Below are positions 1 through 7,486 of a DNA stretch of 64,000 nucleotides, piece after piece; position 1 is the stretch's first letter, and the number at the start of each line of letters is the position of its first letter. This DNA comes from Leifsonia sp. Root4 (GTDB lineage Bacteria > Actinomycetota > Actinomycetes > Actinomycetales > Microbacteriaceae). Position numbers and translations under genes: made by a program. The notes below the pieces were generated by a model that was given only the letters and a program-made list of their open reading frames with translations, made no database searches and was not told the DNA's origin. The stretch is taken from NCBI RefSeq assembly GCF_001425085.1, contig NZ_LMDN01000005.1, forward strand, positions 62,001-126,000. The letters run 5' to 3'.

Positions 1-121
1 TGATGCGCAGCGATTCCTGGCTCGCGGCGTGCATGGCCTCGTGATGCGGCGAACCTCCGGGGATCGTCTCTCCGGCGTTCAGCGCGGTCAGGAGGGCATC
101 GAGTCCTTGAATATCGGCCAT
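1..121 (-). CDS. Sugar O-acetyltransferase-like protein (partial, N-terminus only)
   Basis: Only the first 40 codons are inside the window; the gene reads leftwards off the edge. The start ATG is the complement of positions 119-121. The visible N-terminus contains a leucine-rich stretch followed by GGSPHHEAMHAASQESLRI. This resembles the N-terminal helix of maltose/sugar O-acetyltransferases of the left-handed beta-helix (LbH) family, where a G-S-x-x-H-x-x-M-H...SQEALRIT pattern precedes the hexapeptide repeats. The hexapeptide domain itself would lie outside the window, so the assignment is an inference from a short segment. The gene is divergent from the VOC gene at 206 and shares with it an intergenic region with a perfect palindrome. 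Confidence 0.45.
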   Translation of the reverse strand, partial: MADIQGLDALLTALNAGETIPGGSPHHEAMHAASQESLRI

Positions 122-164
122 GGGTAAACGCTAGCGCGCGGTCGCCGGACAGGCACCCTTGCTA

Positions 165-190
165 CATTTATCTTGATGTCAAGATAAATG
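165..190. promoter_or_regulatory. 26-bp palindromic operator candidate
   Basis: Two perfect 12-base arms, CATTTATCTTGA (165-176) and TCAAGATAAATG (179-190), are separated by TG. The AT-rich core ATCTTGA-TG-TCAAGAT stands out from its GC-rich surroundings and resembles MarR/winged-helix operators. It ends one base before the Shine-Dalgarno of the VOC gene starting at 206, so a bound protein could block that gene and the divergent acetyltransferase-like gene. No cognate regulator is visible in the window. Confidence 0.65.
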
Positions 191-205
191 GGAAGGGGGT
201 GGGGC

Positions 206-595
206 ATGAAGCTCCATCATGTCCAAGTCTCCATGCCGCGCGGTCAGGAAGATGAGGCGCGTCGCTTCTATGGCGAAGCACTCGGCCTGCACGAGGTCCA
301 GAAGCCGCCATCCTTGGTCGGCCGCGGTGGCTGCTGGTTCCGTGCTTTCGACGGCGAAGTCGTCGTTGCGGAGATCCATCTCGGCATCGACGATCCGTTC
401 GTCCCTGCCGCAAAGGCCCATCCAGGCCTCGTCTGTGCATCGCTCGGTGAGCTGGAGGCGACGGCAGACCGCATCACCCTCGGCGGGTACGAGCTCTCCT
501 GGGCGGAACGCGATACGTTCGAGGGGTACATCCGCTTCCATGCGCGTGACGGTTTCGGGAATCGCGTTGAAGTGATGACCCCTCTAGCGAGGTAG
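206..595 (+). CDS. VOC (glyoxalase/bleomycin-resistance fold) protein
   Basis: This 129-residue protein has the single-module VOC fold. It starts MKLHHVQVSM, with a putative metal-ligand His near residue 4-5. The helix DEARRFYGEALGL is typical of the first beta-alpha-beta-beta-beta unit. The C-terminal strand ARDGFGNRVEVM matches the family pattern D-x-x-G-N-x-x-E. An in-frame ATG at 188 lies inside the palindrome; ATG 206 is preferred because AAGGGGG sits just upstream. VOC members include glyoxalases, dioxygenases and drug-binding proteins, and the substrate here cannot be told. The overlapping operator suggests tight repression. Confidence 0.8.
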   Translation: MKLHHVQVSMPRGQEDEARRFYGEALGLHEVQKPPSLVGRGGCWFRAFDGEVVVAEIHLGIDDPFVPAAKAHPGLVCASLGELEATADRITLGGYELSWAERDTFEGYIRFHARDGFGNRVEVMTPLAR

Positions 596-630
596 GGGCC
601 CTGCCGTTCAGCCCAGTTCACGGTCTAGCC

Positions 631-1236
631 CTAGCGTGGACGCCGTACGGCGGTGATGAGTCCTTGCTTGCGTACCCCGGGATCGGAGCGTGTGTGGGTT
701 CCGGTGACTGCGAATCCGCACGCCTCAACGCGCGCGGACAAGAGCTCCAGTGGCCAGTAGTACGCCGTCGTGACGGCGTGGTCGAACGGGATGAGTTCAG
801 GCCCCTCGAAGAAGCCGAGCGCTAGGCTGCCGCCCGACCGAAGGCACCGCGCGAACTCGGTCAGGGCGGAGTCGATGAGCTCTGGATCGGTGTGAATGAG
901 GGAGTACCACGAGAGGATGCCGCCGAGGCTTTCGTCATCGATGTCGAGGCGCTCGGCCCGTCCGATCCGGAAACGAATGCCGGGATATCGACGCTGCGCG
1001 GCGGCGATGAACTCCGGAGTGGGATCGATGCCCTCGATCTGGAGGTCGTGCTCGGACAGAAAGTGCGTCCATTGCCCCGGGCCGCAACCAACATCGATGA
1101 TCGGTCCGGTGAGTCCGCGCGCCCAGGCGAGAACACCTTTCCGGTCTGCTTCGGCGGCGGCGTCGATCCTGCCGAACAGCTCGATGTACTCCGCAGATCG
1201 CGCACCGTACGCGTCGCTCACCTTCGAAACGGTCAT
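631..1236 (-). CDS. Class I SAM-dependent methyltransferase
   Basis: The 201-residue protein carries the Rossmann-fold methyltransferase signature. Motif I is IIDVGCGPG at residues 46-54, followed by the acidic strand end IEGIDPTPEF and the motif-III region LRSGGSLALGFFEG. This is the UbiE/Methyltransf_11 type, acting on an unidentified small molecule. A GTG three codons upstream (1245) is possible, but GGAAGG lies 9 bases before ATG 1236 and only 1 base before the GTG, so 1236 is chosen. It is convergent with the VOC gene at 206 and is followed upstream by an apparently independent hydrolase gene. Confidence 0.8.
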   Translation of the reverse strand: MTVSKVSDAYGARSAEYIELFGRIDAAAEADRKGVLAWARGLTGPIIDVGCGPGQWTHFLSEHDLQIEGIDPTPEFIAAAQRRYPGIRFRIGRAERLDIDDESLGGILSWYSLIHTDPELIDSALTEFARCLRSGGSLALGFFEGPELIPFDHAVTTAYYWPLELLSARVEACGFAVTGTHTRSDPGVRKQGLITAVRRPR

Positions 1237-1353
1237 GGTGACCACCCTTCCGGGACCAGGTCTAGCCGTTCGCCCCGTTGAAGCAATGAACGCACATCTG
1301 GCGCCGAATCTCCTGTTTTCAGGGCCATTTGTGCGTTTGGTTCGAGCGGAGTC

Positions 1354-2091
1354 TCAGACGAGCTCGTCGATGAAGCCGCGCACCGTCTCGACGACCAGAC
1401 GCGCGACCGTCGGGGCGTCGAGCGGTGATGACTTCAGCACCGTCATCGAATGATCGGCGCCGGGCACAGCGGTCACGCGGATGTCGCGGGTAGCGGCCGG
1501 ATCGCTGGCACGCGTGGCCTCGACGATCGCCGCTGACACCTCCTCCGCGTTGCCGAAGGTGTCCCGCTCGCCCTGCAGCACCAGCACCGGAACGGTCGGC
1601 TGAAGCAGTTCGTCGATCCGGGACTTCTCTGGCCGTCCCGGCGGGTGGAGCGGGAACGCGAGGCAGACCACGGCGACGGCGCCGACGTCACCCGCCGTCC
1701 GGCAGGCGACGCGAGCACCTGCGCTGCGGCCACCGACGATGAGGGGGAGTCCTGCGGCGATCTCGGCGACCTGTGGCGCCGCGGCCATCCAGCCCACGTC
1801 GAGTGCGGCGGGCCGGGGAGCGACACTGCGCCCGGCCAAACGCCATGGCTGCTCGAAGCGCACCACGGTGATGCCGAGACCGGGCAGGGCGGCCGCGAGC
1901 GCGAGCGTGTCGGCAGCGTCCTTCCTGCCACCTGCGCCATGACCGATCCAGAGCACCGCGCGCGGTTCGTCTGCGGCGTCGATGACGAGCCGTCCTGGTC
2001 CAAGCGGTGTTGGGACGTCGAGATCCATGTCTTCGACGGTACCCGAGTCGCGGCCGTTCGGTGATGACGAAATGGGGCGGCCGGCTGACAC
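1354..2091 (-). CDS. Alpha/beta hydrolase (dienelactone hydrolase/Tex30-KANL3-like)
   Basis: This 245-residue protein has an oxyanion-type GHGAGG at residues 50-55 and a nucleophile elbow GGRSAG with Ser123. An acidic residue in LQGERDTFGN and a C-terminal His in GADHSM complete a plausible catalytic triad. The GRSAG elbow and GHGAGGRKD loop fit the Tex30/KANL3-like family of small alpha/beta hydrolases. The start is a GTG at 2091 with GAGG 5 bases before it. ATG at 2028 is an alternative that would remove a 21-residue, poorly conserved-looking leader. The substrate is unknown. Confidence 0.75.
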   Translation of the reverse strand: MSAGRPISSSPNGRDSGTVEDMDLDVPTPLGPGRLVIDAADEPRAVLWIGHGAGGRKDAADTLALAAALPGLGITVVRFEQPWRLAGRSVAPRPAALDVGWMAAAPQVAEIAAGLPLIVGGRSAGARVACRTAGDVGAVAVVCLAFPLHPPGRPEKSRIDELLQPTVPVLVLQGERDTFGNAEEVSAAIVEATRASDPAATRDIRVTAVPGADHSMTVLKSSPLDAPTVARLVVETVRGFIDELV

Positions 2092-2177
2092 GGGGACCTC
2101 AAGCTCCCTGATCGGAGTCTCGCGGAACGCCTACCGGGGCATTGCCCGATGAGCATTCCGCGAGACGGTACCAATCT

Positions 2178-2552
2178 CTAGAGGTAGGGCCTGGTGATGA
2201 GTTCGATGGCGTGCCCTGAAGGGTCCTTGAAATAGACCCCGCGTCCGCCGTGTTCGGTGTTCGTCTCTCCTGAACGGGTCATCTGCGGGTCTGCCCAGTG
2301 GGACACACCCCAGTCGACCAGGCGCGAGTATGCGCGATCGAAGAGTTCGTCATCGACCAGGAATGCATAGTGCTGCATCTGGATCTCGACGGGCGGCTCC
2401 GCGAACTGCAACATCACGCCATCCTCGAGCGTGATGTTGGTGAACGGGCCCCAGGATGGGGCTTCCGTCGCTTCGATGAGTTCCCGGTAGAACCTGGCGG
2501 ACTCGTGACGATCCGTCGAAGCGATGATGGTGTGGTTGAACGATGCTGACAC
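2178..2552 (-). CDS. VOC family protein
   Basis: Single-module glyoxalase-fold protein of 124 residues. It shows an N-terminal FNHTIIASTD strand, the helix RHESARFYRELI, and the closing strand VYFKDPSGHAIELI with the usual D-P-S-G-x-x-x-E-L. The start is GTG 2552, chosen because AGGAGA lies 6 bases upstream; an ATG 21 codons earlier would give an unrelated basic leader. This is the second of three VOC proteins within 3 kb, but the three differ clearly in sequence and are not tandem duplicates. Function within the superfamily is undetermined. Confidence 0.8.
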   Translation of the reverse strand: MSASFNHTIIASTDRHESARFYRELIEATEAPSWGPFTNITLEDGVMLQFAEPPVEIQMQHYAFLVDDELFDRAYSRLVDWGVSHWADPQMTRSGETNTEHGGRGVYFKDPSGHAIELITRPYL

Positions 2553-2814
2553 GGTGATTCTCCTGTTCTCTGGCTCTTTCTGACGCGTCGCTGGTGTCGT
2601 TCGATGCGTGGGCATCCGAACGACACGCCAGATGGCGGTGCCCGCGAGCGACGAAACGAGGGCTCGAGCGGGGAGAATCGTTGCCGCGGTCGGGACGACC
2701 GGCGACCCGTCAGAGAACTACCGGTTTGCCCAACTGTGCATGGCATCGAGCCGATCCGGTAATCACGGTCTCATGGTATCGGAGAAGTTCCGTTGCAGGA
2801 CGAGTGGAGACCTC

Positions 2815-3252
2815 TCAGCTGAGTGCTTGGGCAAGCCCGACGAGGATGCCCTCCGGCCCGCGCACGTAGCAGAGCCGGTATGAGTCTTCGTACTGGACGA
2901 CGTCGTTGCTGACGAGCTCCGCGCCGTTCTCGCGCAGGCGCTCGAGCGTGGCATCGATGTCGTCGACCGCGAACATCACGCGCAGGTAGCCCAGGGCGTT
3001 CACGGGGGCGTTGCGGTGATCGGCGATGATGGCCGGCTCGAGGAAGCGTGAGAGCTCGATTCGGCTGTGGCCGTCAGGCGTGCGCAGCATCGCGATCTCG
3101 ACGCGCTGATGCCCCAAGCCCGTCACGCGCCCGGCCCACTCGCCCTCCACGATCGTCTGCCCCTCGAGTTCGAGTCCGATCTCGCGGAAGAAATCGATCG
3201 CCGCGGCGAGATCCTCGACGACGATGCCGACGTTGTCCATCCTCACAGTCAT
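2815..3252 (-). CDS. VOC family protein, leaderless
   Basis: A 145-residue VOC protein starting MTVRMDNVGIVVEDLAAAI. The strand pattern DNVGIVVEDL, helix AIDFFREIGLEL, the central RIELSRF and the C-terminal YVRGPEGILVGLAQ are typical of the lactoylglutathione-lyase-like subgroup. ATG 3252 follows TAGGAT by exactly 6 bases on the minus strand, so the mRNA probably has no 5' leader. The gene is divergent from the lipoprotein gene at 3300 and the two share a palindromic -10 region. The substrate is unknown. Confidence 0.8.
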   Translation of the reverse strand: MTVRMDNVGIVVEDLAAAIDFFREIGLELEGQTIVEGEWAGRVTGLGHQRVEIAMLRTPDGHSRIELSRFLEPAIIADHRNAPVNALGYLRVMFAVDDIDATLERLRENGAELVSNDVVQYEDSYRLCYVRGPEGILVGLAQALS

Positions 3253-3258
3253 GGCGCC

Positions 3259-3268
3259 ATCCTAGGAT
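3259..3268. promoter_or_regulatory. Shared palindromic -10 box for divergent genes
   Basis: The decamer ATCCTAGGAT is self-complementary, so it supplies TAGGAT (TAnnnT type) on both strands. On the minus strand it lies 6 bases before the VOC ATG at 3252. On the plus strand it would start transcription near 3275, just upstream of the lipoprotein ATG at 3300. The two promoters would compete for the same bases. Confidence 0.5.
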
Positions 3269-3299
3269 GCTGTTGCTCCGACTGCTACGGTGGGCCCGC

Positions 3300-3782
3300 A
3301 TGGGGAGAGTTCGCGTGTTCGGCCTCGCTGCGGTGCTGCTGCTGATGAGTCCGGCGCTGTCGGGGTGCGCCGTGGCCTGCCCCGCCATCGGCTGGGTGAA
3401 CGCCGTCAACGTCGAACTCGGCGGGAACGCGGATGACGCGGCAGCTGTTCAGCTGTGCGTCGACGGCGTCTGCGCCGAGTCGGCTCCCGTGCTCCCTGTG
3501 ACCGACGAGCCGCTGCGCCTGTCGACGGCCCTCCCGGACCTTGCGACGACCGCTCCGTCGGAGAGCCCGCTGCTCTTGTCCACCGCGCACCTCGACGAGC
3601 GCACCTGGCGGATCACCTTCACGACGGAGGCGCCTGACTCGATCACCATTCGCGCCGTCACCGCAGCCGGCGACGTCCTCGCCGAGCGGGACGCGACACT
3701 CCAGTGGCAGCGCGTAGGCGGGAGCGAGCGGTGCGCCGGCCCGCTCGAAGCCACGCCGATCGGCCTCGACATCCCGTCCTGA
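3300..3782 (+). CDS. Small secreted lipoprotein, function unknown
   Basis: About 160 residues. The N-terminus MGRVRVFGLAAVLLLMSPALSGC is a short basic n-region, a hydrophobic core and a lipobox LSGC, so the mature protein should be lipid-anchored at Cys23. After the lipobox are further cysteines (CAVACPAIGW, LCVDGVCAE) that could form disulfides. The rest looks like a beta-rich domain and I do not recognise a family. ATG 3267 is in frame but overlaps the likely -10 box, so ATG 3300 is favoured. It is divergent from the VOC gene at 3252. Confidence 0.65.
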   Translation: MGRVRVFGLAAVLLLMSPALSGCAVACPAIGWVNAVNVELGGNADDAAAVQLCVDGVCAESAPVLPVTDEPLRLSTALPDLATTAPSESPLLLSTAHLDERTWRITFTTEAPDSITIRAVTAAGDVLAERDATLQWQRVGGSERCAGPLEATPIGLDIPS

Positions 3783-3890
3783 GCTCGGGAGTGCGCTCGC
3801 CGCATCGGTCACCGAGGAATGCTGGATGCCGCGCGTGAGGCGAGATCCGCTCTGCGCGAGGAAGCCTGGCCGATCTGCGACAATCGGCAC

Positions 3891-4283
3891 ATGACCGCGA
3901 CGCCCCTCTCCGATCTCGCCGTGCACTCGTGCGTGCTGCTGACGACCTTTCGACGCAACGGTGAGGGCGTGTCAACTCCGGTCTGGGTTGCGCCGGATGG
4001 CGAGCGACTACTGATCACGACCGATCCAGGCTCAGGCAAGGCGAAGCGCCTGCGGCACACAGGGCGAGTGCAACTCGTGGCGTGCTCGGCGAGCGGAGCC
4101 GTGCGCGAAGGAGCGTTGCCTGTCACGGCCGTCGCCGCCGTGCACGACGACGAGGAAACGCTCGCTGTGCTGGACAAGGCCCTGCTCAGCAAGTACGGCC
4201 TGCAGTACCGGCTGATTCGCGCGGGCAAGAAGTTGCGCCGCAGAGCCGCGGCCTCCGTCGCCGTCGTGGTGACCGCCGCCTGA
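3891..4283 (+). CDS. PPOX-class F420-dependent oxidoreductase-like protein
   Basis: The 130-residue protein resembles the split-barrel pyridoxamine-oxidase-like proteins that bind F420 in actinobacteria. It has the N-terminal LLTTFRRNGEGVSTPVWVAPDGERLLITTDPGSGKAKRL core: T-F-R-x-x-G, a P-V-W strand, then a K-x-x-R-L segment. The C-terminus KYGLQYRLIRAGKKLRR is the usual basic end of this family. ATG 3891 is preferred to ATG 3819 because the family starts here; GACAAT 6 bases upstream could serve as a weak -10 for a leaderless message. The reaction and substrate are not identifiable. Confidence 0.75.
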   Translation: MTATPLSDLAVHSCVLLTTFRRNGEGVSTPVWVAPDGERLLITTDPGSGKAKRLRHTGRVQLVACSASGAVREGALPVTAVAAVHDDEETLAVLDKALLSKYGLQYRLIRAGKKLRRRAAASVAVVVTAA

Positions 4284-4463
4284 ACGGACGGCGGCGCTCG
4301 CGGCGGGCGGTCGGATTCACGCTGGCCAAGGGGATGGAGGTGCCGGAGGAGTTGGCGCCGCACTTCACATTCGCCCGTCAGGAGTCGACGTTGGCCAGGC
4401 GTCATCCGCGGCTCCTGCTTCGTGATCAAGGGCGAGTACTGATCCTCCTCGCCCACTTTCAGC

Positions 4464-4509
4464 GAATGTGTGGCATCCGTGCAAGATGCGCGGCGGATGT
4501 GACACATTC
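4464..4509. repeat. Inverted repeat just before the sigma-factor start
   Basis: Arms of 16 bases (4464-4479 and 4494-4509) match at 14 positions, reading GAATGTGTGGCATCCG and CGGATGTGACACATTC. They flank a 14-base loop and end 5 bases before the GTG start at 4515. The site could be an operator or an RNA hairpin controlling the ECF sigma gene. The rest of the 4284-4514 gap shows no convincing gene. Confidence 0.45.
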
Positions 4510-4514
4510 ATGGT

Positions 4515-5126
4515 GTGAAGACTGACAGCGCCGCAGCCGCCCCCGACGCGACCGAGGGGGAGACCCCGAGCGACGGCGCCGCCGAGCACCAGACCGCTGA
4601 GCCCGTGCTGACCGATGTCGGTGAGAACCCTGCAGCCGCCGATGCGGCGTGGTTCACGGCGGAGGTGCACGCGAATTCCACCGCGCTGGTGCGCTACTTC
4701 GCCCGCCGCGGCCCCCGCCAGGACGCCGAAGACCTCGCCGCCGAGGTCTTCGCTGTCGCCTGGCGTCGCCGCGACGACGTGCCACGGGATGCCGTTCTGC
4801 CCTGGCTCTATCGCACCGCCGGTTTCACGCTGGCCAATCATCGCCGCAAGCACGTCGACCTGCCCGTCGACATCGTGCCGGAGACGGGCACCCCACGGGT
4901 GAGCGATGACCCGGAGCTCAGCGCGCTGTTCGATGCCGAACTCCGTGGCGCGCTGGAGAGCGTCGGGGAGCGCGACCGCCAGATCCTGCTCCTGCACGCC
5001 TGGGAGGGCCTGGACGGCGACGAACTCGGCGCGGTGCTCGGCATCTCGCGGTCCGGGGCGGATGCCGCCCTCTCCCGTGCCCGCAAACGCCTGCGCGAGG
5101 CGTGGCAGGAGCGGCTCGCCTTCTAG
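4515..5126 (+). CDS. ECF-type RNA polymerase sigma factor
   Basis: A 203-residue sigma-70 family protein. After an acidic low-complexity N-terminal tail of about 50 residues comes region 2 (EVHANSTALVRYFARRGPRQDAEDLAAEVFAVAWRR), containing the DAEDLAxEVF core-binding motif. Region 4 follows (SVGERDRQILLLHAWEGL to AALSRARKRLREAW), a helix-turn-helix for -35 recognition. The start is GTG 4515, with no strong Shine-Dalgarno and an inverted repeat immediately upstream. The next gene encodes a membrane-anchored protein that is probably its regulatory partner, as is usual for ECF pairs. Confidence 0.85.
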   Translation: MKTDSAAAAPDATEGETPSDGAAEHQTAEPVLTDVGENPAAADAAWFTAEVHANSTALVRYFARRGPRQDAEDLAAEVFAVAWRRRDDVPRDAVLPWLYRTAGFTLANHRRKHVDLPVDIVPETGTPRVSDDPELSALFDAELRGALESVGERDRQILLLHAWEGLDGDELGAVLGISRSGADAALSRARKRLREAWQERLAF

Positions 5127-5249
5127 CGCGCCGGCCCGGGTCACCGGTCGCAGCTCGGCTCCGCGGCGTTCGGTTCCATCGCCCGTGCAAGGTTCCGCCC
5201 GCCCGGCACACATACATCAGTGAAGCCCCTTCACGTGAGGAAGATCGAC

Positions 5250-6608
5250 ATGAACGACGACAACGAACTCGACCCGCTGGCGCGACTGCGCGCCGCCGAC
5301 CCGGCAGCCGGCGTCGAACCCCGCGCGGGATTCGCGGATGACGTCGTCGCCCGGGCGATGGCCGAGGAGCCCGCCGAGGAGCCCGCCGCGACCGCCGCAA
5401 CCGCAGGGGCGCCGGCCGTGCAGTCCGACGCCGCCGTGACCGACTTGGGCACCGAGCGCGCCCGCCGCCGCCCGCGCTGGCTTCCCTTCGCCGCCGTCGC
5501 GGCCTCACTGGCGATCGTCGGCAGCGCCGGATACGGAATCGGCGCAACAGCCGGGGGAGGCACGAGCACCATCGCCGACGGCGCCGCCCCGCCCATCTCG
5601 CTGCAGTCCGGCGAAGGGCTCGGGGCTCCGGCTCCGGATGGTGGCGCGGCGCAGGAGGGGCCGACGGGAATTGCCGAGATGCAGTCGAAGATGTCGGCGG
5701 GCGGGGTCTCCGACATGATGTACCCCGTCTTCGGGCGCAACGTCTTCAGCTCCTCCGGCCTGTCGACGGCCGCGGGGTCGGCGGCCGCGTACACCTACGA
5801 CGCCCGTGCGGCATCGAACGCCGAGGACGTCGCGGCACTCGGAGCGGCGCTCGGCATCGAGGGCACGCCCGTGCTCAAGGACGGTTCGTGGCAACTCGGA
5901 CCCCAGGACGGCAGCGCGTCGTACCTTTCGGTGAGCGTCGACGGCACGCTGAGCTTCTACTACAACGACCCACTCATCAACCCCTGGCTGTGCGCGGATG
6001 GCGCAGACAGTTGCGCACCTCCGGCAGATCTTCCCAGTGCGGATGCCGCGATCGAGGCCTTGCGCTCCCTGATCACCTCGGTCGGGCGCGATCCCGGGTC
6101 CTTCGAGTACACCTCGGAGACGTGGGAGGGATCGTTCACCCGCCCCGCCCAGGCCTGGCCCGTCGTGAATGGCCAGCGCCTTGACCAGTCCTGGAACCTG
6201 GAGCTCACGGCATCCGCTGTCGTCAGCGCCTCCGGCAGCCTCGCAGACATCGTCGCGCTCGGCGACTACCCGATCGTCAGCGAGCAGGAGGCGTTCGAGC
6301 GGCTCTCCGATCCGCGCTTCGGCGCGCAGATGACGGCGATGCCGATCGCGTTCCGTGAGGCAGAGGCCACCACCTCCACCGAGTGGGTGCCCCCGACAGA
6401 GCCGCCCGCGACGCCGACTGCGGGCGCGATGGTCTCCTGGCCGGTGAACATGGTCGACATTCTCAGCGCACGCCTCGGCCTCTCGAGCCAGTGGCAGCCG
6501 GACGGCAGCGTGCTGGTCGTCCCTGCCTACGAGTTCACGGATTCCGACGGCGGCACCTGGTCGGTCATCGCCGTCGCCGACTCCATGCTGGACTTCGCGA
6601 GCGAGTAG
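5250..6608 (+). CDS. Membrane-anchored partner of the ECF sigma factor (putative anti-sigma)
   Basis: A 452-residue protein. It has an acidic/Ala-rich cytoplasmic N-terminus of about 77 residues with the conserved-looking start DPLARLRAADPAAG. A basic stop-transfer ERARRRPR is followed by one membrane helix (about 78-100), then a large extracytoplasmic domain of about 350 residues. The start at 5250 follows GAGGAAG by 6 bases. Position right after the sigma gene and this topology suggest an anti-sigma factor or sensor. I cannot see a zinc-anti-sigma H-x3-C-x2-C motif, so the function is inferred from context only. Confidence 0.6.
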   Translation: MNDDNELDPLARLRAADPAAGVEPRAGFADDVVARAMAEEPAEEPAATAATAGAPAVQSDAAVTDLGTERARRRPRWLPFAAVAASLAIVGSAGYGIGATAGGGTSTIADGAAPPISLQSGEGLGAPAPDGGAAQEGPTGIAEMQSKMSAGGVSDMMYPVFGRNVFSSSGLSTAAGSAAAYTYDARAASNAEDVAALGAALGIEGTPVLKDGSWQLGPQDGSASYLSVSVDGTLSFYYNDPLINPWLCADGADSCAPPADLPSADAAIEALRSLITSVGRDPGSFEYTSETWEGSFTRPAQAWPVVNGQRLDQSWNLELTASAVVSASGSLADIVALGDYPIVSEQEAFERLSDPRFGAQMTAMPIAFREAEATTSTEWVPPTEPPATPTAGAMVSWPVNMVDILSARLGLSSQWQPDGSVLVVPAYEFTDSDGGTWSVIAVADSMLDFASE

Positions 6609-6621
6609 CCGCGACCCATCG

Positions 6622-6653
6622 TCGGGCACGCGTGCGGGGGCGCGCGTGCCCGA
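6622..6653. terminator. Bidirectional hairpin terminator
   Basis: Perfect 11-base arms TCGGGCACGCG (6622-6632) and CGCGTGCCCGA (6643-6653) enclose a 10-base loop. It lies between the convergent sigma-partner gene and hydrolase gene. There is no U-tract, as is common in high-GC actinobacteria. Confidence 0.6.
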
Positions 6654-6727
6654 TGGCCCTCGGGCCGAGAGCCCTGCGTCTGGGCGGCCGCCCACCTTCA
6701 AATACGGCGGAAGGCGTTCGGCGCCGC

Positions 6728-7426
6728 TCAGCGCTCCACAGCGGCGAGGATCATCGCACCCAGTTCGTCCGGCTTCGTGAACTGCGGCCAGTGCCCCGTC
6801 GGCAGGTCGACGTACTCGGCATTCTTGAGTCGGGCGAGCTCCGCCACGAACGGCAGGCCGGCTCCCACCCAGTCGCTGAGCTGGGCCGCGGTGAACTCGC
6901 ACGCGATGACCGTCGTCGGCACGTCGAGGCGGCGCTCGTCGTGCAGCTCCATGGCGTCGTAGGCGACCCCGCGCGGCTCCGGGATTGCGCGGGTGCGGAA
7001 GGCGGCGCGCAGATCGTCGTCGAGGTCGACGAGATCGGCATCGTCGAAGAACTCCCACGGTGGCAACGGAATATCGTCGCCTTCGTAGGGCAGGTTGTCG
7101 TTGATGGACTCCCCGGGCCCGAGCGGGCCGGAGTCGACGTAGATCGCACGTGCGATGCGGTCGGGCCTGGCATCGGTGACCCCGTAGATGACGGCGCCGC
7201 CGCCGGAATGGCCGACCAACACCACCGGCCCATCGATCCCGTCGACGACGGCCGTGACCGCGTCGATCTGTTGCCGCAGCCCGATTCCGGCGCGCGGGGC
7301 GTCGGCCGACTCGAGCCCCGGCGGGGTGAGCGGATGCACGCGGTGCCCCGCCTCGATGAGGGGCGGAAGAATCTCCGTCCACGATGACGCGTCTAGCCAG
7401 AAACCGGGAACGAGCACGATGTCCAT
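6728..7426 (-). CDS. Alpha/beta hydrolase, leaderless
   Basis: A 232-residue single-domain alpha/beta hydrolase. It begins MDIVLVPGFWLDASSW, matching the salicylate-esterase/EstC-like group in which the oxyanion loop is P-G-F/A-W. The nucleophile elbow is VGHSGGG with Ser74, and the C-terminal catalytic His lies in LPTGHWPQF. ATG 7426 follows TAGTCT on the minus strand by 6 bases, which indicates a leaderless transcript. It is convergent with the sigma-partner gene and divergent from phnA. Family members hydrolyse esters or act as methylesterases; the substrate is unknown. Confidence 0.8.
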   Translation of the reverse strand: MDIVLVPGFWLDASSWTEILPPLIEAGHRVHPLTPPGLESADAPRAGIGLRQQIDAVTAVVDGIDGPVVLVGHSGGGAVIYGVTDARPDRIARAIYVDSGPLGPGESINDNLPYEGDDIPLPPWEFFDDADLVDLDDDLRAAFRTRAIPEPRGVAYDAMELHDERRLDVPTTVIACEFTAAQLSDWVGAGLPFVAELARLKNAEYVDLPTGHWPQFTKPDELGAMILAAVER

Positions 7427-7486
7427 GACGGCAGACTACCGAGCACGGCCGAACCCGGCCAGCACCCGGCCCGATACCCTAGAGCG

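Noticed and set aside
4334-4525. A 64-codon plus-strand ORF between the PPOX gene and the sigma gene (MEVPEELAPHFTFARQEST...).
   Set aside because: It overlaps the sigma start and the inverted repeat, has no ribosome site or -10 box of the local type, and resembles no known protein.
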